From Paenibacillus ihbetae (GTDB lineage: Bacteria > Bacillota > Bacilli > Paenibacillales > Paenibacillaceae): a stretch of DNA of 64,000 nt. A program made the translations under genes and the position numbers. The stretch lies in assembly GCF_002741055.1 (NCBI RefSeq), contig NZ_CP016809.1, positions 6,054,501 to 6,118,500 on the forward strand, in the 5' to 3' direction. Positions 47,097-56,224 of this stretch are shown in pieces (positions within the stretch are counted from its first letter, which is position 1; every line of letters starts with the position of its first letter). The notes under the pieces are model-generated. The model saw only the letters and a list, made by a program, of their open reading frames with translations. It did no database searches and was not told the DNA's origin.

Positions 47097-47495
47097 GAGG
47101 TCTGACACCATTGCTTAAGAGCTACTGACTGTATTGGTACGAGTGGAGATCCCGGCATCTTACGTTTGTCGTGCTTGGATCCGGTAGTATGTACGTCTTG
47201 AGATAACAACTGCTCCTATGATCAATAGTTAAACACTAATAACCGCTCTTCTGAGAGTTGGCTGCTCTTCGCTGCCCTTCCTCTCAAAAGGAGCGGTTTC
47301 TTTGCATTTATCAAAACTTGTCCGTTCGAATGCGTATGTACTCTCTTATCTGGATGCACTCTACTCACGCATGCTGAATGATGAGCAGGGCACTCCCTTC
47401 CAATGCTGCACGGGCAGGGCACTTGTTCCTATGCCCGATTCCCGCAATGATCGCATCGAGTTCCCTGACGATTTTTTTAATTGCTAAGTTCGCGG
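47097..47495. other. Intergenic region between convergent genes
   Basis: A 399-base gap holding the terminator at 47241-47298. Open frames in 47300-47487 have no ribosome site and no similarity. Nothing else was identified. Confidence 0.5.
47241..47298 (+). terminator. Probable terminator after bshB2
   Basis: Outer arms AACCGCTC and GAGCGGTT with inner GAGAG/CTCTC pairing around a long loop, then TTCTTT. Confidence 0.6.
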
Positions 47496-48119
47496 CTAGG
47501 GGGTTGGAATTGACAGCGGATATAATGTCCCCTGCATGCAAAAAGATGTTTTGCCGGTTTCCTCCGATACGACCAGGACGAGCGCATCACACAGTTCGGT
47601 TAAACCGATAGCCGCCCGATGTCGGGTTCCCAGCTTCCGTTCCCCGTAGGTTCGGCCAGTTAGCGGCAATACATTGGCAGCCGAGATAATCATATCCTGC
47701 CGAACAAGAACGGCCCCGTCGTGAAGAGGGCTGCCTTGAATGAAGATGGACTCGAGCAGCGGGCTTGTGATTTCGGCAGACAACGATATTCCCGGAGTGA
47801 TAAAAGACTCCAGCAAATCCTCTCGTTGAATTACGATCAGCGCACCCATCTTCTTCTGGCTTAAGTGATAGATCGAGGTCGCGATCTCTTTATATTTTTT
47901 CGTAAAAGGATAGAGAAAACAGTTCAAATAATAGGTGGAGGAGAGGGCTTCGGCCTCCAGAAATTTGGATCTGACATGATCCAAATCATTGAGCAGGCAG
48001 GTTTGATCCTGATCCAGCTTCTCAATGATTTGACGGATCTGCTGCTCGATCTCGATGAGATGCTCTTCAAGCTTATGCTTCAGTGGGGCAAAATTACAAT
48101 GTTCCTTGCTTGACTCCAT
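47496..48119 (-). CDS. cdaS: Sporulation-type diadenylate cyclase CdaS
   Basis: A 207-residue protein, the same length as Bacillus CdaS. Two N-terminal helices (about residues 10-60, LEEHLIEIEQQIRQIIEKLD) inhibit and organise the enzyme. The DAC domain follows, with SPLHDGAVLV and GTRHRAAIGLTE, the two motifs that bind ATP and metal. It makes cyclic di-AMP from two ATP; CdaS is made in the forespore. It is soluble, with no membrane helix. AAGGAGGGAAATGC precedes the ATG on the minus strand. Confidence 0.93.
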   Translation of the reverse strand: MESSKEHCNFAPLKHKLEEHLIEIEQQIRQIIEKLDQDQTCLLNDLDHVRSKFLEAEALSSTYYLNCFLYPFTKKYKEIATSIYHLSQKKMGALIVIQREDLLESFITPGISLSAEITSPLLESIFIQGSPLHDGAVLVRQDMIISAANVLPLTGRTYGERKLGTRHRAAIGLTELCDALVLVVSEETGKTSFCMQGTLYPLSIPTP

Positions 48120-48566
48120 GCATTTCCCTCCTTATCCTTAGGTATCTTTACCATTCCCCCATCCGTATATTCTTCGGGCTAGGGCTGCTCCTCACAAGCC
48201 ACACTCCATGTGGACAATGTCCCGTGCAAACATAGGCAAACACAGCACAATGCGAATACAGGTCGATGTACCAACCGGTCCATGTAATAACCGCTCCAAG
48301 GAAGCACTGCTCCAAACAGACACCACCTAATGTAAACATTGCGTCATGATGAACCGTTCCCAGTAATGACCACCAACTCCTTCAAATGGTGAGCATCGAG
48401 GCCTTTATATCCCGAACTTATTGATTTATCAGCAGATCTGATAACTGCTATAAGAACATTCGAATTGACCGTTCCCCTTAGCTATGATAGGTTCAGAGGA
48501 GTAATAAAATTAATTGTATCGTATTAGTAGGAATTAAAATCGGATGCTTTTGCGAGGTGGATATTG
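48120..48566. other. Upstream region of cysJI
   Basis: A 447-base gap between divergent cdaS and cysJ. The only structured element is an inverted repeat at 48427-48443. No S-box, T-box or other riboswitch core was recognised. A 63-codon Cys-rich minus-strand frame (48148-48339) has no ribosome site. Confidence 0.5.
48427..48443 (+). promoter_or_regulatory. Inverted repeat upstream of cysJ
   Basis: TATCAG-CAGAT-CTGATA has 6-bp arms and fits the T-N11-A form bound by LysR-type regulators such as CysL. It is 124 bases upstream of the cysJ start. Confidence 0.4.
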
Positions 48567-50396
48567 TTGGAACTTCAAGTAACGAACAGCCCTTTCAACC
48601 AGGAGCAGGTTGATCTGTTGAACCGTTTGCTGCCGACATTGACGGAAGCGCAGAGAACCTGGCTCAGCGGCTATATTACAGCTCTCCAAAGTACGGCAGC
48701 AGCACTGGCTATTCCTGCTGCTGCAGCGCAAGCGACGGTCTCGGTCAGCGCGGCTTCTGCGCCGAAGGAAATCACCGTACTATTTGGCTCTCAGACCGGC
48801 AACTGTCATGGATTGGCGAAGAAGCTCACCAAGAAGCTCGAGGAGAGCGGGATGAAGGTCACGCTGTCATCCATGAGCGACTTCAAACCGAACAATCTAA
48901 AGAAGCTGCAGCATCTCCTCATTCTCGTGAGTACGCACGGAGAGGGAGAACCGCCGGATAATGCGATACCTTTCTACGAATTCCTCCACAGCAAGCGGGC
49001 GCCGCAATTGGACGGTTTGCAGTATTCCGTGTTGGCGCTGGGAGATACCTCGTATGAGTTTTTCTGTCAGACCGGAAAGGATTTTGACAAGCGGCTCGAA
49101 GAATTGGGCGGACAACGGCTGGCGCCGAGAGTGGACTGCGACGTAGATTTTGATGAACCGGCATCCGAGTGGATGGCTCAAGTTCTTCAATCCCTGAATC
49201 AGTCCAGCGGGCTTGCGGCTGCTTCCGGTGAAGCTGCTGCGCTAGCTCTGAGCGAGAGTACGGAATCGGAATATTCGAGAAGCAATCCGTTTCAAGCTGA
49301 AGTGCTGGAGAACCTGAACTTGAACGGCCGGGGTTCGCAGCGGGAGACCCGCCATATCGAAATATCCCTGGAAGGCTCCAGCCTCCAATATGAACCGGGG
49401 GACAGCCTGGGGATCTACCCGGAAAATCATCCGGTGCTGGTGGATGAGCTGATTTCGGCCATGGGATGGAATGCGGACGAAGAGGTTGTGGTTAACAAGA
49501 ACGGCGAGGTGCGCAAGCTTCGCGATGCCCTGCTGCGTCATTATGAGATTACCGTGCTGACTAAGCCTTTGATTGAACAAGTGGCGAAGCTGACGGGCCA
49601 TGAAGGGCTGAAGGGCCTGCTCGAGCCAGGCCACGAACAGGAGCTGCGAAATTACATTCAAGAACGCGACCTGCTGGATCTGGTTCAGGACTACGGACTG
49701 CGGGAAGTGCCTGCGCGTGATTTTGTAGGGGTGCTGCGCAAAATTCCGGCACGCCTGTACTCGATTTCGAGCAGTCCGAAGGCATATCCGGACGAGGTTC
49801 ATATTACGGTCCGATCCGTCCGTTATGAGGCGCATGGACGGAACCGTTACGGCGTTTGCTCGGTTCAATTAGCCGAGCGGCTGGAAGCCGGCGATTTGCT
49901 GCCGGTGTATATTCAGCATAACCCGAACTTCAAGCTGCCGGCGGATCCGGATACACCGATTATTATGATCGGACCGGGTACGGGCGTTGCTCCGTTCCGG
50001 GCATTCCTTGGGGAACGCGAGGAGACCGGCGCCTCCGGGAAATCATGGCTGTTTTATGGGGATCAGCATTTCGCAACGGACTTCCTGTACCAGATCGAGT
50101 GGCAGCGCTGGCTGAAGGAAGGAGTGCTGACCCGGATGGACGTCGCCTTTTCCCGAGATACCGAGGAGAAGGTATATGTGCAGCACCGCATGCTGGAGAA
50201 CAGCAAAGAGCTATATCAGTGGCTGCAAGAGGGAGCCTGCGTCTATGTATGCGGAGATGAGAAGAAGATGGCTCATGACGTGCATGCCGCGCTTGGCACC
50301 ATTCTGGAGCAGGAAGGCGGTTTAAGCCCGGAAGAGGCCACGGAATACCTTACCCTTATGCAGCAACAGAAACGTTATCAGCGGGACGTCTATTAA
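48567..50396 (+). CDS. cysJ: Sulfite reductase flavoprotein subunit CysJ
   Basis: A diflavin reductase of about 609 residues. An N-terminal leader is followed by a flavodoxin domain (about 70-215; TVLFGSQTGNCHGLAKKL, STHGEGEPPD, LALGDTSYEFF), an FAD-binding region (RLYSISSSP, RYGVCS) and an NADPH site (GPGTGVAPFRAFL, VYVCGD). It passes electrons from NADPH to CysI for sulfite reduction to sulfide. TTG 48567 sits 7 bases after GAGGTGG; TTG 48564 is possible. It is translated together with cysI, 42 bases downstream. Confidence 0.94.
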   Translation: MELQVTNSPFNQEQVDLLNRLLPTLTEAQRTWLSGYITALQSTAAALAIPAAAAQATVSVSAASAPKEITVLFGSQTGNCHGLAKKLTKKLEESGMKVTLSSMSDFKPNNLKKLQHLLILVSTHGEGEPPDNAIPFYEFLHSKRAPQLDGLQYSVLALGDTSYEFFCQTGKDFDKRLEELGGQRLAPRVDCDVDFDEPASEWMAQVLQSLNQSSGLAAASGEAAALALSESTESEYSRSNPFQAEVLENLNLNGRGSQRETRHIEISLEGSSLQYEPGDSLGIYPENHPVLVDELISAMGWNADEEVVVNKNGEVRKLRDALLRHYEITVLTKPLIEQVAKLTGHEGLKGLLEPGHEQELRNYIQERDLLDLVQDYGLREVPARDFVGVLRKIPARLYSISSSPKAYPDEVHITVRSVRYEAHGRNRYGVCSVQLAERLEAGDLLPVYIQHNPNFKLPADPDTPIIMIGPGTGVAPFRAFLGEREETGASGKSWLFYGDQHFATDFLYQIEWQRWLKEGVLTRMDVAFSRDTEEKVYVQHRMLENSKELYQWLQEGACVYVCGDEKKMAHDVHAALGTILEQEGGLSPEEATEYLTLMQQQKRYQRDVY

Positions 50397-50438
50397 ATCT
50401 TGAACGGATTCCCGTGATTGCGAGAGGAGAGCAGGGAC

Positions 50439-52160
50439 ATGTCTGACAATAATTTATTATCACCGAATAGTGCACCGCATAGCGATGTAGAAGATATTAA
50501 GCGCCGAAGCAACTATCTGCGAGGCAGTCTGGTCGAGACGCTTCAGGACCGTATCACGGGCTCCATCCCGGAGGATGATAACCGGCTCATGAAGTTCCAC
50601 GGCAGCTACATGCAGGATGATCGGGATTTGCGGAATGAGCGCCATAAGCAAAAGCTCGAGCCTGCCTATCAATTCATGCTTCGCGTTAGGGCCGCCGGAG
50701 GCGTGGTGACGCCGGAGCAATGGCTGATGATGGATCGGGTCGCCCGGAAGTATGCCAACGGGACGATCCGGCTGACTACCCGCCAATCGTTCCAGCTTCA
50801 CGGCGTGCTTAAGTGGAATATGAAAAGCACAATCCAGGAAGTAAACGCTGCGATGCTGAGCACGCTGGCTGCATGCGGTGACGTGAACCGGAACGTCATG
50901 CTGAATCCGAATCCATATCAATCCGAGGTTCACTCGGAGGTCTACGAATGGGCTCGCAAGATCAGCAACCATCTGGACCCCCGCACGCGGGCATATCACG
51001 AAATTTGGCTCGATGGGGAAAAGGTCGTCGACAGCCGCGAGGATGAAGAGCAGGAGCCGATTTACGGCAAAGTCTATTTGCCGCGTAAATTCAAGATTGG
51101 CATCGCCGTTCCGCCTTCGAACGACGTCGACGTGTTCTCGCAGGATCTGGGGTTGATCGCGATTGTGGAAGACGGGAAGCTCCAGGGCTTCAATGTAACG
51201 GTTGGCGGCGGCATGGGAATGTCGCACGGGGACCCGCTGACTTATCCGCAGGTCGGAAAGCTGATCGGCTTCTGTAAACCGGAGCAGGTTATCGATGTTG
51301 CGGAGAAGACGGTCACGATTCAGAGGGATTACGGCGATCGGGCCGTGCGAAAGCATGCCAGATTCAAGTATACCATCGATGACCGCGGAATCGGCTGGTT
51401 CGTAGGCGAGCTGAGCAGCCGGCTCGGCTGGGAGCTGGAGGAGGCGCGTCCGTTCCATTTTGACCATAACGGTGACCGCTATGGCTGGGTTAAAGGCAGC
51501 AATGGACGTTGGCACTACACCCTCTTTATCCAGAACGGCCGGGTGAAGGACGAACCGGATTATTTGCTGATGACAGGTTTGCGGGAAATTGCCAACATTC
51601 ATAACGGCGATTTCCGTCTTACGGCGAACCAGAATCTGATCATTGCCAATGTCAGCAGCCATAAGAAGAAAAAGATCGAGGATCTCATCCAAACCTACGG
51701 ACTGACGGACGGCAAGCACGGCTCTTCGCTCCGCCGAAATTCCATGGCCTGCGTGGCTCTGCCAACCTGCGGCCTCGCAATGGCGGAGTCCGAACGCTAT
51801 CTGCCTTCGCTGCTGGATAAAATCGAACCGATGCTTGCGGAGCACGGACTGCAAGAAGAGGATATCGTCATTCGCATGACCGGGTGCCCGAACGGCTGTG
51901 CACGACCGATGCTTGCGGAGATTGCATTCATCGGCAAAGCACCTGGCAAATACAATATGTACTTGGGCGGAGGCTTTTCCGGTCATCGTCTGAACAAGCT
52001 GTATAAAGAGAACATCGGGGAAGCGGAAATATTGGATTCCCTTCGTCCGATCATTGCCCATTATGCCAAAGAGCGGCACGATGGCGAGCATTTCGGCGAT
52101 TTTGTCATTCGGGCAGGCTATGTGCAGGAGGTACTGGACGGCCGGCAGTTCCACGCATAA
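50439..52160 (+). CDS. cysI: Sulfite reductase hemoprotein subunit CysI
   Basis: A 573-residue siroheme/4Fe-4S protein. Two repeated ferredoxin-like halves carry the sulfite-contact residues ([23 protein letters not shown]). The cluster Cys are in CVALPTC and TGCPNGC, in the C-x5-C plus C-x3-C pattern. Its product is sulfide for cysteine synthesis. ATG 50439 follows AGAGGAG. Its last 60 bases have a degenerate second copy 1.5 kb downstream. A terminator follows 20 bases after the stop. Confidence 0.95.
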   Translation: MSDNNLLSPNSAPHSDVEDIKRRSNYLRGSLVETLQDRITGSIPEDDNRLMKFHGSYMQDDRDLRNERHKQKLEPAYQFMLRVRAAGGVVTPEQWLMMDRVARKYANGTIRLTTRQSFQLHGVLKWNMKSTIQEVNAAMLSTLAACGDVNRNVMLNPNPYQSEVHSEVYEWARKISNHLDPRTRAYHEIWLDGEKVVDSREDEEQEPIYGKVYLPRKFKIGIAVPPSNDVDVFSQDLGLIAIVEDGKLQGFNVTVGGGMGMSHGDPLTYPQVGKLIGFCKPEQVIDVAEKTVTIQRDYGDRAVRKHARFKYTIDDRGIGWFVGELSSRLGWELEEARPFHFDHNGDRYGWVKGSNGRWHYTLFIQNGRVKDEPDYLLMTGLREIANIHNGDFRLTANQNLIIANVSSHKKKKIEDLIQTYGLTDGKHGSSLRRNSMACVALPTCGLAMAESERYLPSLLDKIEPMLAEHGLQEEDIVIRMTGCPNGCARPMLAEIAFIGKAPGKYNMYLGGGFSGHRLNKLYKENIGEAEILDSLRPIIAHYAKERHDGEHFGDFVIRAGYVQEVLDGRQFHA

Positions 52161-52182
52161 TCCGTTGAGAAAAATAGGAAGA

Positions 52183-52209
52183 GCCTCACCCTTCTGAGCA
52201 GGGTGAGGC
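52183..52209. terminator. Terminator shared by cysI and MFS gene
   Basis: Perfect arms GCCTCACCC and GGGTGAGGC with a 9-base loop, then TTATTAATTATTT. It serves convergent genes. Confidence 0.85.
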
Positions 52210-52212
52210 TTA

Positions 52213-53424
52213 TTAATTATTTCGGTTAGGGCTGCCCTTGGAAACCGCGTTTCGTTTCAATAACGGAACCAAGAATAAGGCGCCAAGAAGGAATAGAATA
52301 CAGCTGATCGAGTAGACGGCAACCAAGGAGAAGACTCCCTTCAACGTACCGCCCAGCGACATGCCGATGACCATCATGCCCATGAACATAGGCGTGAGAA
52401 TGCCGCCTACCCGGCCGATAAAAGAGCTTTCGGTATTTTTCAGGATCAGCGTATTGATGCCGATGTGGATGCACGGGTAGAAAAAACCGTTCACGACTTG
52501 AAGCAGCAGCGTTAGCGGGATATTGGTAGAAAAGCCGATCCCCATTGTTCCAATGGCGCTGACGGCAAGCCCAGCGGCCAGTAAAGCTTGAGGGGAGACC
52601 TTCTTCGCCAACCACATAACGAATCCGCCGCCCACGAGCATAGCTGCACCATTCGCCGTCAGCAGCCATTGAAGAAACGCTTTGTCCTTCCCCAGATTCT
52701 CGATCGTGACGAACAGCAATAAGGGCTGGATCAGGCCTGCCGCCAGCCCGGCGGCAGTAAACGCCGCGCCAAGAGATCGCAAAGCGGGCCGATTCCAGAC
52801 ATAACGAAACCCTTCCGTCAACTCGCGTTTAAAATCTGGTTTATGAGCTGGCTGAGCGCTCTTCTCGTCTCTTGGCAGACGGGACAGAAACAGCGCGGAT
52901 CCGCTGAATAACGCGCCCGTAACGACCAGTGATATTTCGATGCCGTACCGTTGGTAGACGAATGCCCCAGCGATCGGACCGATGACCATAAAGAAAGCAA
53001 CCAATGATTGGAACATCGCCATCAACGATTGAAGCTGCTCCTCCGGTACATGACGTTTAAACAGCTTCATCGTGGAGGGCTGCGAGAATTGGGAGACGAT
53101 AGCTGAGAAAAAGGTTAGTCCAAGCAAAGCCTGCCATGATCCGAAGTGAACGGCGATCAATACGAGAAATACGGAAAGGGCGGACAGCATATCAGCCCCG
53201 AGCATCGTTCGTTTGGGCTGCCAGCGGTCGGCAAACGTTCCCCCGATAATCGCAAAGAGGAAGATTGGCGCATATTCCGCTACGGATATCAGCGACACGT
53301 ACAGCGGGTCATTTTGGGTCAAATCCGTGACGTATAGCAATATCGCGAAGTTACGGACCCAAATGCCCAGGTTGAGAAACACCCGCGACAGCATAATGAC
53401 GCGGACATAGGGATTGTTAAACAC
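52213..53424 (-). CDS. MFS transporter
   Basis: A 403-residue 12-helix major facilitator protein with the motif-A loop GTFADRWQPKRTM and a central cytoplasmic loop. It is similar in layout to MFS-3-type multidrug or macrolide exporters. GTG 53424 is preferred because AAAGGAG lies 10 bases upstream; the open frame extends to 53508 without a better site. It is convergent with cysI and lies between cysI and a second copy of the cysI tail, which suggests it entered or moved during a rearrangement. The substrate is unknown. Confidence 0.85.
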   Translation of the reverse strand: MFNNPYVRVIMLSRVFLNLGIWVRNFAILLYVTDLTQNDPLYVSLISVAEYAPIFLFAIIGGTFADRWQPKRTMLGADMLSALSVFLVLIAVHFGSWQALLGLTFFSAIVSQFSQPSTMKLFKRHVPEEQLQSLMAMFQSLVAFFMVIGPIAGAFVYQRYGIEISLVVTGALFSGSALFLSRLPRDEKSAQPAHKPDFKRELTEGFRYVWNRPALRSLGAAFTAAGLAAGLIQPLLLFVTIENLGKDKAFLQWLLTANGAAMLVGGGFVMWLAKKVSPQALLAAGLAVSAIGTMGIGFSTNIPLTLLLQVVNGFFYPCIHIGINTLILKNTESSFIGRVGGILTPMFMGMMVIGMSLGGTLKGVFSLVAVYSISCILFLLGALFLVPLLKRNAVSKGSPNRNN

Positions 53425-53587
53425 GGAATTAGGGCTCCTTTCTAAGGCTATCGTATAAATCAAGCTAAATACGTAATCAAACAAACGAATGCGCAAAACG
53501 ATGTTCATTACATAGACATAATAATAAAATGTCTATAAAATAACAAGTGTTTATTTTTCCGTGTTTATGATGCTGCAGAGGAATAGG

Positions 53588-53662
53588 CGTATGCTTCGGC
53601 ATATTATCGTTCGTGCAGGCTATGTGCAGGAGGTACTGGACGGCCTGCAGCTTCACGCCTAA
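53588..53662 (+). pseudogene. Duplicated 3' end of cysI
   Basis: The frame ending at 53662 reads [20 protein letters not shown] before its stop. The cysI end reads [18 protein letters not shown]. Across the last 61 bases the two DNA stretches differ at about eight positions and share a 31-base identical block. Similarity fades upstream of about 53588. It is not an expressed gene in itself. Confidence 0.85.
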
Positions 53663-53682
53663 ACGTACAGGTAGACGAAATA

Positions 53683-53720
53683 AGAGCCACTCCCTTGATG
53701 ATAGGGGTGGCTCTTTGATT
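53683..53720. terminator. Terminator after cysI fragment and LysR gene
   Basis: AGAGCCACTCCC and GGGGTGGCTCT, then TTTG. It resembles the terminator after the intact cysI, so it may be part of the same duplication. Confidence 0.8.
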
Positions 53721-53729
53721 TATGTCTGT

Positions 53730-54623
53730 TTACAGGGCCGTGCTCAAGCCGGGATCCTTGAAATAATCCAACAAGAACTCGCGAAACGTGCTGGCGGCCA
53801 GAGACAGATATTGTTTGTTATGCCAGACCAGCCGGTAATCTCGCCTGCACTGCGGTTCCGTGATCGGAATCAGCGTAAGCCTACTGTCTTGAGCGCTTCT
53901 GCATCCGTACAAGGCGACTCCGATCCCCGCCCGAACCAGGCTGGCAACCGCCGGCGGCTCATCCACCCTGCATACATACTTTGGACGGATTCCCGCTTCT
54001 CGAAAGTACTGATCATACATCTTTTGAAAAATAAAATCTTCTTTATAACCGATAAACGATTCCCCGCTAAGCTCGGACAACCGGACACTCGTTCGATCCG
54101 ACAGCCGGTGCCCCGCCGGTACCGCTAAATAGATGTCTTCGCTCAGCACGGTAACCTGGGACAAAAAGGGCTGCTCCAGGGCTATTGCAGTAAAGCACAT
54201 ATCGGCCCGCCCGTCTTCCACCAGTTGGATCATTTCATCCGGACTGACCTGGGAGATCTTGAAGTTCACGTCAGGATATCGTTCAATAAATCGGCTGAGC
54301 GGATCGGACAGCAGGTCGAGCGTAGAGGTTGCCAAGTGGATGCTTCCTTGCTCGAGACCTGCCAGCTCCAGAACCTCCTTCTGACCTTCCTCAAGCAGCC
54401 GCAGTGCGCGATCCACCTTGTCTAAATATAGTTTACCGAATGCATTTAATCGAATCCGTCCGCCGTAACGATCAAAAAGAGGGACGCCGACATCGGCTTC
54501 CAGCCTTGCAATCGTCTTGCTAAGAGCAGGCTGAGCGATGTGCAGCTCCTGTGAGGCTCTCGTCATATGTTCCATTTTGGCGACTGTCTGAAAATAACGC
54601 AGCTGGAGCAGTTCCATCTTCAT
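53730..54623 (-). CDS. LysR-family regulator
   Basis: A 297-residue regulator with an N-terminal winged helix (LRYFQTVAKMEHMTRASQEL, QPALSKTIARLE) and a C-terminal effector domain of two lobes. It is divergent from the MFS gene at 54761, with a perfect palindrome in the shared promoter. The downstream MFS/oxidoreductase genes are its likely targets, in the usual LysR arrangement. GGGG precedes ATG on the minus strand; a second Met two codons on is also possible. Confidence 0.9.
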   Translation of the reverse strand: MKMELLQLRYFQTVAKMEHMTRASQELHIAQPALSKTIARLEADVGVPLFDRYGGRIRLNAFGKLYLDKVDRALRLLEEGQKEVLELAGLEQGSIHLATSTLDLLSDPLSRFIERYPDVNFKISQVSPDEMIQLVEDGRADMCFTAIALEQPFLSQVTVLSEDIYLAVPAGHRLSDRTSVRLSELSGESFIGYKEDFIFQKMYDQYFREAGIRPKYVCRVDEPPAVASLVRAGIGVALYGCRSAQDSRLTLIPITEPQCRRDYRLVWHNKQYLSLAASTFREFLLDYFKDPGLSTAL

Positions 54624-54629
54624 CCCCCT

Positions 54630-54645
54630 ATATACTGAAGTATAT
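54630..54645. promoter_or_regulatory. Palindromic LysR operator candidate
   Basis: ATATACT and AGTATAT flank GA, a perfect 7-bp inverted repeat right beside the LysR start. An incomplete further half lies near 54660. Confidence 0.5.
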
Positions 54646-54760
54646 GATCAACATGTTAGGATATATATTTCAGTTTATTCCAGAAGCCATATAAAATACA
54701 AGTGAAACAGAGTTATTCCTCTATTTATCGGGGATTCCATTTAAGTCAGGAGTGGTATGC

Positions 54761-56152
54761 ATGGAGAAACGGTCAATCAAGTCACCCACGGACCGCCTCA
54801 TGGTCTTAGTGGCCCTCACCCTTGCCGTTACGGTTATGAATGCAACGATGTTCAACATTGTGCTTCCAGAGATCCGGCATGAATTCAAGCTAAGCATGTC
54901 AGAGGTCAGTTGGGTGAGCACCACATATTTGCTGGTGTTTGCGGTCGGCAGCGTAGTGTACGGCAAACTCGCAGATGCTTGCCGGTTAAAATCCCTGATT
55001 ACGTTTGGATTCATTACCTTTGCGGCGGGCTCGCTGGTCGGGATGCTGTCGGTATCCTATGGCATGGTCATTGCCGGGCGGATGCTGCAAGCCGCAGGCG
55101 CGGCTGTAATCCCTGCTGTATCAGGAATAATCCCTGTTCGTTATGTTCCATCATCCACGAGGGGGAGAGCCCTGGGGATTACGATGACGGGCGGCGCTGT
55201 CGGCAGCGCCGCAGGCCCCGCGTTGGCAGCCCTGCTGTCGAGCGTTGTGCATTGGCGGCTATTGTTCCTGCTGCCTGTGCTGACCCTGCTGTTATTGCCG
55301 CTTTACTACAAATATTTACAGGATGATCGGCAAGGCCGCAAGGTAAGGATGGATTGGCTTGGAGGAGGATTGCTTGCCGGGACGATTGCCATGCTCCTGC
55401 TGTTCGTAACGTCGGTTGCACCATGGACATTCATTGGCTTCGTGTTGCTTATGGCGGCTCTGCTCCTGAGAATAACGAGAGCTGAAGAACCTTTTATCAG
55501 TCCCCGGCTTTTTTCGAATAGGCGTTATGCGCTGGGCCTGGGTATTGTCTTTATGACAACCGGCATCGGCTACTCGCTGGCATTTCTGACACCGACCCTG
55601 CTGTCCGAATTGCATGGGATGGGAGACGGCAGGGCCGGTTGGGTGCTGGTACCCGCTGCCGTCCTCGCAGCGTTTTTAAGCAAGACGGGAGGGCGCACGG
55701 CGGATCGCAAGGGCAACAGCTTTCTGTTTTTCTTAGCATCGACGCTATACATGATCTGCTTCTTGATGATGTCTTCATTTTCAATGGGTGCGCAGATTTT
55801 CATCGCCTTGTTCCTAATCTTTGGTACGGTAGGCCAGGCGTTCATGTCGATCTCGCTTACCAAAACCGTATCGCTGGCCCTACCGAAGGATCAAAGCGGT
55901 GTTGGCCTGGGGCTGATGTCGATGCTGAATTTTGTTTCAGGGGCTGTTTTTGCCAGCCTGTACGGAAGAATGGTGGACCAAGGAATCGGTTCCGCCTGGA
56001 ACCCTTTGATGGGAGAGAAAGGCGATGAAGCCGATACCTTCAGCAACATTTATTTGCTGCTGGCCGTGTTGATGATGGCGGTCGTCATGATCTATGCTGC
56101 AGGGTTCATGCGGCGGTCGAAGAAGCTTCAGAATGCTTCCTCTACAGGGTGA
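54761..56152 (+). CDS. DHA2-type MFS drug exporter, TetL/QacA-like
   Basis: A 463-residue membrane protein with about 14 helices. Motif A is VYGKLADACRLKSL, and the antiporter motif C-type region is GGAVGSAAGPALAALLS. The layout matches tetracycline/multidrug proton antiporters such as TetL. ATG 54761 follows CAGGAG by 8 bases; GTG 54752 is also in frame. It is divergent from the LysR gene, and the quinone-reductase-like gene follows after 72 bases. Actual drug specificity cannot be read from the sequence. Confidence 0.87.
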   Translation: MEKRSIKSPTDRLMVLVALTLAVTVMNATMFNIVLPEIRHEFKLSMSEVSWVSTTYLLVFAVGSVVYGKLADACRLKSLITFGFITFAAGSLVGMLSVSYGMVIAGRMLQAAGAAVIPAVSGIIPVRYVPSSTRGRALGITMTGGAVGSAAGPALAALLSSVVHWRLLFLLPVLTLLLLPLYYKYLQDDRQGRKVRMDWLGGGLLAGTIAMLLLFVTSVAPWTFIGFVLLMAALLLRITRAEEPFISPRLFSNRRYALGLGIVFMTTGIGYSLAFLTPTLLSELHGMGDGRAGWVLVPAAVLAAFLSKTGGRTADRKGNSFLFFLASTLYMICFLMMSSFSMGAQIFIALFLIFGTVGQAFMSISLTKTVSLALPKDQSGVGLGLMSMLNFVSGAVFASLYGRMVDQGIGSAWNPLMGEKGDEADTFSNIYLLLAVLMMAVVMIYAAGFMRRSKKLQNASSTG

Positions 56153-56224
56153 AAGTCCAGGTGCGGAAAGGGCGAAGGAAGCTATGTCTGTCAAAATTGA
56201 TTTCGTATAAAGGAGAGGTTATAT

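Noticed and set aside
47302..47611. Plus-strand frames overlapping the 3' end of cdaS
   Set aside because: No ribosome site; part of the stretch is antisense to cdaS.
48148..48339. Cys-rich minus-strand frame of 63 codons
   Set aside because: No ribosome site and no family resemblance; probably chance in a noncoding stretch.
48465..48488. TTGACC and TATGAT as a cysJ promoter
   Set aside because: The spacer is only 12 bases, too short for a SigA promoter.
50460..52154. Very long minus-strand frame opposite cysI
   Set aside because: Antisense to a gene with all siroheme and cluster motifs; no ribosome site or family signs.
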